A DNA stretch of 64,000 nt from Bacillus sp. EB600 (lineage in GTDB: Bacteria; Bacillota; Bacilli; Bacillales; Cytobacillaceae). The translations under genes were made by a program, and so were the position numbers. Shown one piece after another: positions 36,159 to 45,576 of this stretch. The stretch spans positions 34,897 to 98,896 of the forward strand of contig NZ_JAEVLT010000016.1 in assembly GCF_024494385.1 (NCBI RefSeq). The letters run 5' to 3'. Each line of letters opens with the position of its first letter. The stretch's first letter is position 1. Under the pieces are notes generated by a model. That model did not search any database. It was not told the DNA's origin and saw only the letters and a list, made by a program, of their open reading frames with translations.

Positions 36159-36318
36159 CTGCCTACATCCCCTTACAACCTTTTAAACTGTAAAACACAA
36201 TCGTTTCATATTATAACATTTAACTTGATCTCATACTCGGGTCATTTTAGCCTATTTTTCTCGTCAAAAAGATACAAAAGGAAAAAAAGGGGACAGATCC
36301 AATCATTCAGGAGTTTTA

Positions 36319-36368
36319 AGTGTCAGGCATTCCTGATGGACAATTGTCTTTTTACAGTGCCTGGAACT
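36319..36368. repeat. 50-bp palindromic repeat, family C copy 1
   Basis: Arms agtgtcaggca / tgcctggaact with the inner palindrome GGACAATTGTC, shared with 61463. Preceded by a family A-like half (aaggggacagatcc). Confidence 0.7.
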
Positions 36369-36381
36369 GTATTCCTATCCT

Positions 36382-36557
36382 AAACAATCGATTAATCATT
36401 GTGGGTGGATGGATTCACTTCTGTTAATTTTCTCACCCTTTTCCGTCCTTCCGTTTCCAGCAGCCTTCACTAAATTGTGTGGTCTATTTCATCATTAAGA
36501 AAGAACAAAACGCTAATCTTGAAAAGAGGTTAGCGTTTTTTCACATATTCGAACCAT
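36382..36557 (+). repeat. Direct repeat copy 2 (sigma gene 3' end without the gene)
   Basis: About 176 bases matching 33863-34041, including the last sigma codons, stop and terminator (36509-36541). No sigma gene precedes it; MscS lies upstream on the other strand. Confidence 0.9.
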
Positions 36558-36721
36558 TTGATAAAAACAATGAAAATCGATTTCATGTATGGCAGGGATT
36601 CCTAGAAATACATTCGGCCATTGCTCCATATTTGGGTTATTTATTAATGCAATATTATATAATTAGATAAGGAACTATTGGTTAGACGGTTCATAAGGAA
36701 ATTGGAAAGGGGAATATGGGG

Positions 36722-37954
36722 ATGAAAAAGATGATTGCCTTCTTTGCCCTTGTCATGCTAATTGGAAACCTGTCAGGTTGTGTGAGTAATAATGAAAACA
36801 ACAGCACTGGAAAAAATAACAACAAGAACCAAAATAGCAAGAGCACCAACCAAGACAGCAAGAGCACCAACCAAGACAGCAAGAGCACCAACCAAGACAG
36901 CAAGAGCAACAACCAAGACAGCAAGAGCACCAACCAAAACAACAAGAACCAAAATAGCACGAGCACAAATGATAACAGCAGCAGTAATAAGGAAATGAAA
37001 TCACCAAATACCAATTTGGCAACGATTAAGGAATATTTCCCAATGAAGAAAAATACGCGCTATATTTATGAAGGAGAAGGAAACGAATTTGCCTCGTATG
37101 ATGTGTATAATGACTATATTTCAGGAAATAAAGTTCAACAAAGAATAAATAATGGCGGTACTGCCAGGGTTCAAGTATTGGATCTAAATGGTGGCAAACT
37201 TTCCAAGGTTTATTCCAAGGGGGAAGCCTATTACAGAGAAAATCAATTAAACAAAAAAGATGGTGGGCAAGAAATTTTGTTGATGGAACCATTAAAAAAG
37301 GGAACAACCTGGAAATTGAACGATGGAAGAAAAAGAACGATAACAAATATGGCAAGTGGTATTACCACGCCAACAGGAAATTACAAAGCGATCGAGGTCA
37401 CGACAGAAAGTGCCAAAGACAAAACCATTGATTATTATGCCCCAAATGTTGGTTTAGTCAAATCCACTTTTGTTGCCGGAGCAACCAAAATATCCTCCAC
37501 CCTGGCTAAAATAGAGGAAAATGTTCCTTTGACCCAAAACATCAACTTTTATTATCCAAATATCAATGACGAAAAAATTTATCATAAAAGCCAGCCCATT
37601 CGTTTTTTTACGAATGAGATTACCAGAAAAGTAGTGGGAGAGGCGTACAAAAAACCAATTAATAATCAATTGGGCAGCGTTTTTTCAAAAAATACTGAAA
37701 TCAACAGTTTATATTTAAATCAGGATGGAAATGTGTATATCGATTTGAATCATGCTTTTATTGATGAGATGTCTGCAGGTGCCGGTTACGAAGCGATGAT
37801 CCTTCAAAGCATTGTCAACACAGTTGGTCAATATTATCAAGCTGAGAAAGTATATCTAACGATTGATCATAAACCATATGAATCCGGTCATATAAGAAAA
37901 GAAAAAGGAGAGTACTTTAAGGTACAAACTCAAAATTCGATCGAAATTCAATAA
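36722..37954 (+). CDS. GerMN-domain lipoprotein with Asn/Ser/Lys-rich tandem repeat
   Basis: 410 residues from ATG 36722 (AGGGG upstream at workable spacing; ATG 36716 is too close to it). Signal peptide with lipobox GNLSGC, then a 70-residue spacer of repeated STNQDSK heptads, a middle beta-rich domain (105-265) with EYFPMKKNTRYIYEGEGNE, and a C-terminal GerMN domain (275-405: SVFSKNTEINSLYLNQDGNV, DLNHAFIDEM). GerM-type proteins act at the membrane in sporulation and spore germination. The hydrophilic spacer likely keeps the domains away from the membrane. Terminator at 38034. Confidence 0.85.
   Translation: MKKMIAFFALVMLIGNLSGCVSNNENNSTGKNNNKNQNSKSTNQDSKSTNQDSKSTNQDSKSNNQDSKSTNQNNKNQNSTSTNDNSSSNKEMKSPNTNLATIKEYFPMKKNTRYIYEGEGNEFASYDVYNDYISGNKVQQRINNGGTARVQVLDLNGGKLSKVYSKGEAYYRENQLNKKDGGQEILLMEPLKKGTTWKLNDGRKRTITNMASGITTPTGNYKAIEVTTESAKDKTIDYYAPNVGLVKSTFVAGATKISSTLAKIEENVPLTQNINFYYPNINDEKIYHKSQPIRFFTNEITRKVVGEAYKKPINNQLGSVFSKNTEINSLYLNQDGNVYIDLNHAFIDEMSAGAGYEAMILQSIVNTVGQYYQAEKVYLTIDHKPYESGHIRKEKGEYFKVQTQNSIEIQ
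36836..36940 (+). repeat. Five tandem 21-bp coding repeats
   Basis: Unit agcaagagcaccaaccaaga plus c, five copies with three substitutions. Encodes SKSTNQD. Flanked on both sides by near-identical aacaacaagaaccaaaat. Length divisible by three, so copy-number changes keep the frame. Confidence 0.9.
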
Positions 37955-38033
37955 GTTAATTTATGAAAGAAGAAAAGTCTCTAGTGTTAAGTGTCAGGCA
38001 CTGCATTTAACAAGTCATCTAAATAGTACTATA

Positions 38034-38068
38034 AGCCTCCATCTCTTATAAGGTGGGGGCTATTTGAC
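38034..38068 (+). terminator. Stem-loop after the GerMN lipoprotein gene
   Basis: agcctccatc / ggtgggggct stem with G-U pairs; T run weak. A family C half-site (gtgtcaggca) lies at 37991. Confidence 0.55.
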
Positions 38069-38357
38069 GCTTACGTAGAGCCAAGCTAAAGGTATTAGAG
38101 AAACGAGTACTTTATTGGTTGTAGATATTATTCTGAAATAAAAATATAAAAAATACATAATAGCTAACGTAATTCTTCATCAAACCTTCGTAAGACCCTT
38201 TTTTATTTGCCAAATACAGAAAGGCCACACCACTAGTCTTTCTATGTATTAAGGAGTATAGTATTTCCGGAAGTGGCTAACATATTAATGGACTTTTCGG
38301 TTAATTACAGTTGTATTCTCATTGAGGATAGACAAAAAAATTATGGAGGGATTTCGT

Positions 38358-39506
38358 ATGAAACAATTTACAAAAGAAGAAAAGATAAAGATTTTATCTG
38401 ACATTATAGCGATTAAATCTGTTAATGAAAACGAAATCGAAGTGGCAAATTACTTGAAAGATTTATTTGCCGAATACGGCATCGAATCTAAAATTGTTCC
38501 GGTTACAGACACTCGTGTAAACTTAGTGGCTGAAATTGGAAGCGGGAGTCCAGTCATTGGCATTTCTGGTCATATGGATGTCGTTTCTCCTGGTGATGAA
38601 AGCCAGTGGACTTCAGATCCGTTCACATTGACAGAAAGAGACGGAAAATTATACGGACGTGGAACAAATGACATGAAAGGAGGTTTAGTAAACCTTGCTT
38701 TAGTGATGATTGAACTCAAAGAAAATAATGAACTAAAAAATGGTACTGTCCGTTTTATGGCAACGACTGGTGAAGAAGTCGGTGGCGCAGGTTCTAAAAA
38801 ATTATACGAAGAAGGCTATATGAATGATGTAGAGTATCTATGGGTAGCTGAACCTTCTCATGACACGATTATTTACTCTCACAAAGGATCACTAAACTTG
38901 CGTGTAACGTCTATTGGTGAAGCAGCACACAGTTCTATGCCTGACCAAGGTTATAACGCGATTAATCCATTAATGGAATATCTATTAGAAGTAGACGAAA
39001 AATTGAATGGCGATGATCGTAAAAATGAAGTTCTAGATAAATTGGTTATGAGTACAACTATTTTTAATGCAGGGAATCAAGTAAACTCAGTTCCAGCAAA
39101 AGCAGTAGCTGAAATAAATGTGCGGACTATTCCAGAATTTGATAACGATGAAGTGATTGACCTATTCAACACAACAGCTAACAAATACAATAAAGAAGGC
39201 TCTGATATTCATGTTGAAGTGACAATGTCATTACCAAGTGTTTTCACTTCAGGACAGTCTGAAATGGTTGATCTTGCTAAAGAACTTGGTAAAAAATATT
39301 TAGGTTTAGAAATTTCTGTTAAAGGTTCGCCAGGGGTGACGGATGCATCAAACTTATTACGAGGTAAAGATGAAAACTTCCCATTCATGATGTTTGGTCC
39401 AGGCGAAACAAAAATGGCACACAAAATAGATGAATATGTCTACAAAGATTACTACTTTGCATTCTTCGATATCTATAAAGAGTTAATTTTAGGATTATCG
39501 AAATAA
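38358..39506 (+). CDS. M20 family metallopeptidase (ArgE/DapE-type deacylase)
   Basis: 382 residues from ATG 38358 (GGAGGG 7 bases upstream; an ATG at 38322 has none). Di-zinc M20 motifs: GHMDVVSPGD (His/Asp), GRGTNDMKGGLV (bridging Asp), TGEEVGGAG (catalytic Glu), WVAEPSHD, and a late MMFGPGETKMAHKIDEYV (His). Hydrolyses N-acyl amino acids or succinyl-diaminopimelate; also resembles low-specificity aminoacylases of lactic acid bacteria. Substrate not determined. Single gene with a stem-loop after it. Confidence 0.92.
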   Translation: MKQFTKEEKIKILSDIIAIKSVNENEIEVANYLKDLFAEYGIESKIVPVTDTRVNLVAEIGSGSPVIGISGHMDVVSPGDESQWTSDPFTLTERDGKLYGRGTNDMKGGLVNLALVMIELKENNELKNGTVRFMATTGEEVGGAGSKKLYEEGYMNDVEYLWVAEPSHDTIIYSHKGSLNLRVTSIGEAAHSSMPDQGYNAINPLMEYLLEVDEKLNGDDRKNEVLDKLVMSTTIFNAGNQVNSVPAKAVAEINVRTIPEFDNDEVIDLFNTTANKYNKEGSDIHVEVTMSLPSVFTSGQSEMVDLAKELGKKYLGLEISVKGSPGVTDASNLLRGKDENFPFMMFGPGETKMAHKIDEYVYKDYYFAFFDIYKELILGLSK

Positions 39507-39530
39507 AAAGAGATTTTTTAAACAATATAG

Positions 39531-39558
39531 AGGTGACTACCATTTTGGGTGGTCATCT
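39531..39558 (+). terminator. Stem-loop after the M20 peptidase
   Basis: About 11-bp stem aggtgactacc / ggtggtcatct; an alternative 8-bp ggtggtca / tgaccacc hairpin overlaps it. Confidence 0.55.
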
Positions 39559-40052
39559 TGACCACCATTTCCATCTTCACCAACCACACATTTTCCAATT
39601 TTTCTTACCTTAGAAATCCATTTTTCGGTTCCCCTTCTAAAATTTCAACCCAATCTTATTCATCATTTTGTATGTTTTATTCAAGGCAGATTCCTATTTG
39701 AAAAGCATTCTATCTCGTATTTTTAATCGTCATTCATCCTATAATCGTTATTTAATTTTCCGTGATTTATTTATTTTAAAATTAACGTTCTTTTACATTT
39801 AAAGCTGTTTCTTATGTAAAATTTAATTCAGGAAATTAAGGAAATCGGGAGGAAGCATACCCATAATGTGAAGGAACTTAAACTATCTGGAGTTTAGCTC
39901 AAGAAGGAAAATTAACATCTATTGAAGAAATTTTAAATGAGGTAAGATATACACGACTATGGTTTTCCAAGGAGAAGTGTACTATCAAGTGGATACACGT
40001 GTATCGAAGTGGTTAGTGAAGAGCAAAAGGATACCTTGGGAGGTGAACAAAA
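39559..40052. other. Gene-free stretch before the glutathione peroxidase gene
   Basis: AT-rich. Short coding-like scraps near 39830-40020 with no intact ORF; a small palindrome tacacgtgta near 40000. Confidence 0.35.
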
Positions 40053-40538
40053 ATGAGCATGTATGACTTTACAGCAAAGAAAATCAACGGTCAGACAGAA
40101 CCGTTGTCTCGTTACGAAGGAAAAGTCGTCCTTATCGTCAATACGGCGAGCAAGTGTGGCTTTACACCACAGTATAAGGGATTACAAGCGTTGTATGACA
40201 AGTACCGTGATTTAGGATTGGAGATTCTAGGGTTTCCTTGCAATCAATTCGGTCACCAGGAACCAGGAACGAACGAGGAAATTCAGCAGTTTTGCGATTT
40301 GAATTACAATGTGAGTTTTCCAATGTTTGCAAAAGTAGACGTAAATGGTGCGAATGCGGATCCACTTTACCAATACCTAAAAAAGGAGGCCAAAGGCGCG
40401 TTAGGGTCACAGGCGGTCAAATGGAATTTCACGAAATTCTTAGTGGACCGAAAAGGGAACGTGGTAAAGCGTTTTGCTCCACAGATAGAACCGGAAAAAC
40501 TGACAGCCGACATAGAAGAAGTGCTGAAACAGTGCTGA
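40053..40538 (+). CDS. Glutathione peroxidase family (thiol peroxidase)
   Basis: 161 residues; GGGAGGTG upstream of ATG 40053. Motifs: [11 protein letters not shown] with peroxidatic Cys35, GFPCNQFG (Gln and second Cys) and WNFTKFLVD (Trp, Asn). The catalytic set Cys-Gln-Trp-Asn is complete. Non-selenium bacterial GPx proteins usually use thioredoxin or bacillithiol systems to reduce peroxides in the cytoplasm. Length is typical. Terminator at 40562. Confidence 0.95.
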   Translation: MSMYDFTAKKINGQTEPLSRYEGKVVLIVNTASKCGFTPQYKGLQALYDKYRDLGLEILGFPCNQFGHQEPGTNEEIQQFCDLNYNVSFPMFAKVDVNGANADPLYQYLKKEAKGALGSQAVKWNFTKFLVDRKGNVVKRFAPQIEPEKLTADIEEVLKQC

Positions 40539-40561
40539 CAAACAATCGGGTAGAATACTGG

Positions 40562-40595
40562 AACAGCCGGGCTACCATAGCCGGCTGTTTGTTTC
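40562..40595 (+). terminator. Terminator after the glutathione peroxidase gene
   Basis: aacagccgg / ccggctgtt 9-bp stem then TGTTTCTT. Confidence 0.8.
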
Positions 40596-40681
40596 TTCAA
40601 CAAAATGGCAGAATAGTTAAATCGTGTTTGATACCCTTTTGCCTTTTGGGAATAATAAGAAGCAACAAAGGGGGGAGGATA

Positions 40682-41242
40682 TTGAAGACAATTCACGACC
40701 CAGAGAAGCTAAAAAAGGTAGGAGAATTTTTTGATAAAATAGCTGACACTCACTATGAATTTATTCATTACTGGCTAAAAAATACATTGTTTCATTGGGA
40801 TTTTTGGTTATCTGTAGTTTTCAGTATTCTTCCTTGGGCAGTATGGATTAAATACAGGAAGAAAGATAGTACACAAAGGCTGTTGTTTGTAGGATTTTTC
40901 GCTCTCATTTTCTCTTGTTGGATGGATTTTTTTGGAGTAGTGTATGGTCTATGGTATTACACGGGAATAGTTATACCTACAATGCCTTCATTCATTCCTT
41001 GGGATATGTGTATTATGCCTGTTTTCGTTATGTTACTAGTACAATACAAGCCTAACAGCTCAGTATTAGTTAAAACCTTGGTATTCGCATCAGTTTGTTC
41101 CTTTATTGGGGAACCCTTTTTTTTATGGCTAGGATTTTATGTATTAAAAAAATGGAGTATTTTTTACTCCTTTCCAATTTACTTTTTGTTTTATCTTGCC
41201 TGTCACAAAATTAGCCGGCTTAGAAACTTTGCTGGTATATAG
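40682..41242 (+). CDS. CBO0543-type membrane protein (first of a pair)
   Basis: 186 residues from TTG 40682, after GGGGGAGG; the open frame continues upstream through the peroxidase gene but that part is a shadow. Five or so membrane helices after an amphipathic start (FFDKIADTHYEFIHYWLKNT). Features of the CBO0543 family: YW near residue 35, WAVWIKYRK, DFFGVVYGLWYY, and IPWDMCIMPVFVMLLVQY. No function is known for the family. A related gene follows 277 bases later after a terminator. Confidence 0.75.
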   Translation: MKTIHDPEKLKKVGEFFDKIADTHYEFIHYWLKNTLFHWDFWLSVVFSILPWAVWIKYRKKDSTQRLLFVGFFALIFSCWMDFFGVVYGLWYYTGIVIPTMPSFIPWDMCIMPVFVMLLVQYKPNSSVLVKTLVFASVCSFIGEPFFLWLGFYVLKKWSIFYSFPIYFLFYLACHKISRLRNFAGI

Positions 41243-41334
41243 GTTATTACCTTTTTCACGAAGTCCAATGTGTATGAGGACTAAGTTTGTATTGTTTGAA
41301 TGTCAAAACTAGCCTTTTGTCTATAACCGAATGG

Positions 41335-41369
41335 TGCGTTTCTACGATAAGTGGAGGACGCATTTTTCT
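41335..41369 (+). terminator. Terminator between the two CBO0543-type genes
   Basis: tgcgtttctac / gtggaggacgca stem with a bulge, then TTTTTCTT. Confidence 0.65.
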
Positions 41370-41518
41370 TATTGAAGTAACGTGGCAGAATAGTAAAAAA
41401 GATCTTGGTTTAAGAGAGAATTTTATCTCTGTACATAAACAGACGCAAAAATAGGAAGATTATTTAGAGAATAAATTAGAAAATTTTTTACAAAGAATAA
41501 ATTAAAAGGATGGTTTCA

Positions 41519-42109
41519 TTGGAGGATAATCGGATAGAGCAATTTGATAAAATTGTAAAGTCGATTAAAGAGGCTCGTAAAGATTTAATTGATTATTGGA
41601 TAGATTATTCCATATACACTTCCTTCGAATACTGGATGGTAGTAGCTCTGTTTATTGCTCCACTCATTGTTCTGTTTTTTAAAATTGATAAAAATAAAAT
41701 CTTTCATATTGGATTTTATGGACTTTGCGTTCATATGTTAGCTTTTTATATTGATACATTTGCTAGAGGGATGGGTTTTTGGAATCACCCATTTCCATTA
41801 ATACCATTGATTCCAGGTTTTGGAATAGACTCCAGTGTTATTCCTGTTACGTTTATGTTGGTGTACCAATGGACACTAAATTATAACAAAAATTATTATA
41901 TCTTCGCTGGTATAACTGCCTTAATTTTTGCATTTTTAATGAATCCGATTTTCGTTTCAATGGATTTGCATAGAATATACGGAAAGACTAACTACTTACA
42001 CATATTTTTAGGCTATGTTTTGGTTATTGTTGGTGCAAAGTTCATTACAAATGTTTTTTTATGGACCGAAAGGAAATATTCGAAGACAAACCAAGTGAAT
42101 CTTGAATAA
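41519..42109 (+). CDS. CBO0543-type membrane protein (second of a pair)
   Basis: 196 residues from TTG 41519 (AAGGATG about 7 bases upstream; the ATG at 41510 is too close to it). Same design as the 40682 protein: N-terminal helix ending in LIDYWIDYS, a membrane core, ARGMGFWNHPFPLIPLIPGF replacing the usual GxWxY-P block, and VIPVTFMLVYQW. Divergent in sequence from its neighbour, so an old duplication. Function unknown. Confidence 0.65.
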   Translation: MEDNRIEQFDKIVKSIKEARKDLIDYWIDYSIYTSFEYWMVVALFIAPLIVLFFKIDKNKIFHIGFYGLCVHMLAFYIDTFARGMGFWNHPFPLIPLIPGFGIDSSVIPVTFMLVYQWTLNYNKNYYIFAGITALIFAFLMNPIFVSMDLHRIYGKTNYLHIFLGYVLVIVGAKFITNVFLWTERKYSKTNQVNLE

Positions 42110-42169
42110 ATAATAAAATCAAATATCTAATTATTTTTTATCTGAAATATTAAGGAGGAGAAAAAAACG

Positions 42170-42265
42170 ATGAACTCATCATACGTTGCAATAACTACAT
42201 ATATATTGGAAACAATCTTGCTTTACAGAGTACATTTATTTTGTGATGTGTTTCACTTAATGTAA
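42170..42265 (+). CDS. 31-residue membrane-like peptide
   Basis: AAGGAGGAG lies 8 bases before ATG 42170, an excellent site. Peptide: SYVAITTYILETILLYRVHL then FCDVFHLM; moderately hydrophobic. A terminator follows at 42287. No family recognised. Could also be the start of a lost gene. Confidence 0.4.
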   Translation: MNSSYVAITTYILETILLYRVHLFCDVFHLM

Positions 42266-42495
42266 ACGGGTGCTTTCGTTAAACAAGAGGTTGCTGCGGC
42301 AGCCTTCTTTTTTTTTCGCAATAACTGCAGCTTGTATTTTAATTGTTCCTGCATTTTATTATCTTGACTGAAAATAATAAGTTCGGTTCCACTTATTAAT
42401 TGTGGTGTTTGTTGAGCCAGACTGTTCAAAAGTTGTAAACTTACAGCACCTGCAGTGCCGCCTCCATCAAAGGACATGATCCGATATTTTGTCAA
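42253..42495 (-). pseudogene. Patatin-like phospholipase, N-terminal remnant
   Basis: TTG 42495 with AAAGGAG 9 bases upstream. First ~20 residues YRIMSFDGGGTAGAVSLQLL match the patatin oxyanion-hole block (FDGGG). After about 35 residues the sequence becomes unrelated and Lys/Ala-rich (LLRKKKKAAAATS) as it reads back through a terminator. The GxSxG serine is absent. Confidence 0.6.
42287..42319 (+). terminator. Terminator
   Basis: gctg / cagc stem with flanking partial pairing, followed by nine T residues. Ends the 42170 gene. Confidence 0.6.
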
Positions 42496-42833
42496 TGCTG
42501 CTTTCTCCTTTCTAATCTGATCACAGGTATCATTCAGTATATGTTTATCTTGTGTCTGTTGTACGGGCTATGAATACCTCTTAGACCTGAAATCCTTCAG
42601 GAGCCGGATTACCAATTTTTAAAATACATCAGAAAACAATTTTTTTGCAAAGTATGGAATGTGGATATGCAGTTTCAATGACTTGCATCTACACCTGATG
42701 CCAGTAGTAATCATCATTAGGACCATTCCCCTTCGAAGAGTTAAAGATGGAGACTGTTGCCGTTTTTGACAGGGTCTGTGTAAACCGATTATCTATAGAT
42801 TTCGTAACATTTTTTTGTAGCATTTTACTGATT

Positions 42834-43451
42834 TTAATTAGCATATTGATGAACTAGAATTGGTTTATATGGAGAATTAAATCGGTCTATTAATAAATAA
42901 GGATAAATGATGGGTTGGTTGCGGTGCCATGGATTTGAATAATCCAGTACAAAAAAATCCAGTACAAAAGGAAGGCTACCTGAACCATAATAATATGCTT
43001 GATAAGGTATTTTTGAGCAATAAGTAGGATTTGTAGAATAAAGATTACCAGTAACACCATATGACGCAAATATATTTTGTATTGAACTTCCTGAAGTAGA
43101 ATAGTAATGTGTGTCTGCCCAAGTACCGGCGGCGCTAGCTACGGAATCATATTGAGAAGGAACTCGATAAACTTTAACCCAACCATCTGCAGCATATGTA
43201 TGTATCCACTGATCAGTTGGCATTTGTCTAGTGTAAGATCCTACATCAGGAATATCTAATATATGGTTATCACCATTTGCAATTGCTACATGACCAGTTA
43301 ATCCAGCACTGCTTGCTGTATTCGTAACAAAAATATCCCCTTTTTTAACAGTGAACCCATCTACTGTCATCGCATTTACAGAGTTGTTAGCAATAAATAG
43401 AGTAAAACCAGGTATCAATAGAAATAATGCGGAAAATATTTTTTTATACAT
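42834..43451 (-). CDS. Secreted YiiX/YycO-like cysteine hydrolase (permuted NlpC/P60)
   Basis: 205 residues from ATG 43451 (AGGAGG about 10 bases upstream). Signal peptide (IFSALFLLIPGFTLFIAN). Permuted papain-like layout: first GDIFVTNTASSAGLTGHVAI (catalytic His near 53), then late YCSKIPYQAYYYGSG (catalytic Cys). Such enzymes act as amidases or endopeptidases on wall peptides or other amides. The C-terminal 40 residues are aromatic-rich and specific to this group. The neighbouring DUF1906-LysM protein suggests a cell-wall theme. Confidence 0.7.
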   Translation of the reverse strand: MYKKIFSALFLLIPGFTLFIANNSVNAMTVDGFTVKKGDIFVTNTASSAGLTGHVAIANGDNHILDIPDVGSYTRQMPTDQWIHTYAADGWVKVYRVPSQYDSVASAAGTWADTHYYSTSGSSIQNIFASYGVTGNLYSTNPTYCSKIPYQAYYYGSGSLPFVLDFFVLDYSNPWHRNQPIIYPYLLIDRFNSPYKPILVHQYAN

Positions 43452-43917
43452 TTTGACATCTTCCTCCTTTTTTCTATTACTGCAGTTTTTTATAATTTTT
43501 GACATTTCCTCAAAAACAATACGCTAGGAAAAAATCAGCAAAATCTTATTTCTTTCAAAGATAGTAGGTTACTGCCCAGATCCTCTTTAAATTTTCGCTC
43601 GATAACTAGGAATGTTCCAAATACACGTATTTTCCTTGCAATTCCCTTATATATCAGTAATCGTTGCATGGTTGATTACCGAAAACACACCCTGGTACAT
43701 TATTGTATTGGGGCTTTACTATCATTTTTCGTACTCTTTTTTTTCGCTAATAAACTTAAAACAAAAGGTTCACGTCTTTGTCACAAAATTCTCCTATTTA
43801 TCCTGTCCAATGCCAATACGGATCTGTATATAAAAGGTGAGGGTGGATTGAGTCAATGGATAAGCAAGATAGCGGAACAGAACCATTGATCAAACAAAGA
43901 AATTAGAGGGGAGGTTT
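43452..43917. other. Gap with overlapping unclear ORFs
   Basis: Two overlapping frames (43612-43833, hydrophobic; 43668-43889) have no ribosome binding sites or motifs. They may be the two halves of one frameshifted membrane protein. Not called. Confidence 0.3.
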
Positions 43918-44302
43918 GTGGAAAAACGTTTGATTCAGGAACGCCCGTTAGTTATTCTTCCGTCTTTAGCCATGAAAATTGGCCTGCGGGAAGCAATCAT
44001 TTTACAGCAGATTCATTTTTGGCTTACGGCAAGTCTGCACATCATTGAAGAACGCAGGTGGGTATATAATACCTACAAAGAATGGCAAAAACAATTTCCA
44101 TTTTGGTCAGAGTGCACCATTAAGCGTTCCATCCTCCATCTCGAGGAACAGGGACTTTTGATATCGGGAAATTGGACCAGACGAAAGTGGATTTATGGCA
44201 TCATGCTCTGAAAATCTACCAGTTAGAAAACTTGAAACACTTGAAGTGATCCTTGCCAAGCATCGCAATGGGCCAACTGGGACGATCGGACTGAGTTTTT
44301 AA
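43918..44302 (+). pseudogene. Phage-type replication initiator remnant followed by a DnaB helicase tail
   Basis: GTG 43918 opens LVILPSLAMKIGLREAIILQ, WVYNTYKEWQKQFPFWSE and HLEEQGLLISGNW, the N-terminal winged-helix domain of DnaD/RepO-like phage replication proteins, stopping at 44211. At 44234-44302 another frame reads EVILAKHRNGPTGTIGLSF, the C-terminus of replicative DnaB helicase. Two phage replication genes collapsed by deletion. Confidence 0.75.
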
Positions 44303-44393
44303 AGCATTTACGGACAGATTGTTAATTTGGATAAGCTTGAGTGAGAAAAGGTAACTAACTTAACTAATTAATACTGAAGAGGGTGAATGGGTA

Positions 44394-45332
44394 ATGGCAG
44401 AATTAAATGGAATTGATTGTGCAACCAAGATCCATCAAGATGTGGCTGTAGGATTAAAAGCGGCTGGAATTGAATATGTGGGGCGCTACCTGGGAGACTC
44501 CTGGAAATCGATAACCAAAAAGGAGGCAGATATACTGGTTCATGCAGGATTAAAGATTATTAGTATATGGGAAACCAATCCAACCTTTGCCGGATATTTT
44601 AGCGAGGACAAAGCGATCGCAGATGGAAAGGAGGCTATCGCTTATGCAAAATTGATTGGACAGCCAGAAGGGAGTGCCATTTATTTTGCGGTTGATTATG
44701 ACGCACAGCCAGCTGATCTTCCAGCCATTTTAAGCTATTTTTTGGGTGTCCGCCAAAGTCTGGGCAAAGATTACAAAGCAGGCGTTTATGGCTCCTATGC
44801 TGTACTCGATATGCTTCAACGGTCTAGAGCAGCTGACTGTTATTGGCAGACTGCCGCATGGTCACGTGGAGAGGTCGCCGACTTTATCGATATTCTGCAA
44901 TTTGGCTTTAATAAAAACATAGCAGGCATTCCAGTAGATTATAATCAGTTTGCAACAAGTGCCGGTTCGTGGGGCAAGAGTTTAGTGCCGTCACCGTCCT
45001 TTCAACCATCACCACCGCCGTCATCAGCGACCACCTATACGGTTCAGCCTGGAGATACGTTGAGTGGGATTGCAGCGCGGTATCGAACGACGGTGTTGGA
45101 TATGGTAAAAGCAAACAATATAAAAGATCCCAATCTCATTTATCCTGGCCAGGTTCTGACCATCCCATCTTCAGCAGGATTAACAGAGCAGATTGAATAT
45201 AGGATAAGACCAGGAGATGCCTTATCAGAAATAGCCATGAAATTTGGAACCACCGTTAACCAGTTACGGGCCTGGAATCAGATAGCTAATCCAGATTTAA
45301 TCTTTGCTGGTCAAAGAATACGGGTGAAATAA
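44394..45332 (+). CDS. DUF1906 glycoside-hydrolase-like protein with two LysM domains
   Basis: 312 residues; ATG 44394 (GAGGGTG upstream). DUF1906/Rv2525c-like TIM barrel (1-205): [48 protein letters not shown] and PVDYNQFA. This fold is related to GH25 lysozymes and probably acts on peptidoglycan. A Pro/Ser linker (210-225) leads to LysM 1 ([20 protein letters not shown]) and LysM 2 ([20 protein letters not shown]), which bind wall glycans. No signal peptide, so it may be released with the mother cell, loaded on spores, or exported non-classically. Confidence 0.88.
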   Translation: MAELNGIDCATKIHQDVAVGLKAAGIEYVGRYLGDSWKSITKKEADILVHAGLKIISIWETNPTFAGYFSEDKAIADGKEAIAYAKLIGQPEGSAIYFAVDYDAQPADLPAILSYFLGVRQSLGKDYKAGVYGSYAVLDMLQRSRAADCYWQTAAWSRGEVADFIDILQFGFNKNIAGIPVDYNQFATSAGSWGKSLVPSPSFQPSPPPSSATTYTVQPGDTLSGIAARYRTTVLDMVKANNIKDPNLIYPGQVLTIPSSAGLTEQIEYRIRPGDALSEIAMKFGTTVNQLRAWNQIANPDLIFAGQRIRVK

Positions 45333-45346
45333 TGGGGCCATTTCGT

Positions 45347-45520
45347 ATGAAAAAAAGATTAGCCAGTTCCGCCTTAATCGCGGCGTCTTTGGTTCTGCCC
45401 CTTCAACCCGTGCTGACGAAAACAGGTGATCCCCAAGTGCAGCTGGATAAGACTTTATGTTTTTTTGTTCATTATCCCGTCCCTTCATACTATTATTCTC
45501 CTATTATTTTACCTAATTGA
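45347..45520 (+). pseudogene. Signal-peptide remnant of a secreted nuclease paralogue
   Basis: ATG 45347 opens KKRLASSALIAASLVLPLQP, near-identical in DNA and protein to the start of the nuclease at 60831. After about 30 residues it diverges into an unrelated tail and stops. It starts 14 bases after the LysM gene, so a 5' nuclease fragment is fused to new sequence. Confidence 0.6.
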
Positions 45521-45576
45521 TAGCAAATGATAATTGGTAACATAATAAATTATATGATAAAAGAGAGGGAGTAAAT

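Noticed and set aside
36836..36940. Regular repeats as a possible CRISPR array
   Set aside because: Units are contiguous with no spacers and encode a protein spacer in frame.
36691..37014. Leu/Ser/Cys-rich reverse ORFs across the repeat region
   Set aside because: They are antisense shadows of the 21-bp tandem repeat in the GerMN lipoprotein; no ribosome binding site.
40238..40681. Upstream extension of the CBO0543-type ORF through the glutathione peroxidase gene
   Set aside because: Out-of-frame overlap with a certain gene; the terminator and GGGGGAGG site place the start near 40682.
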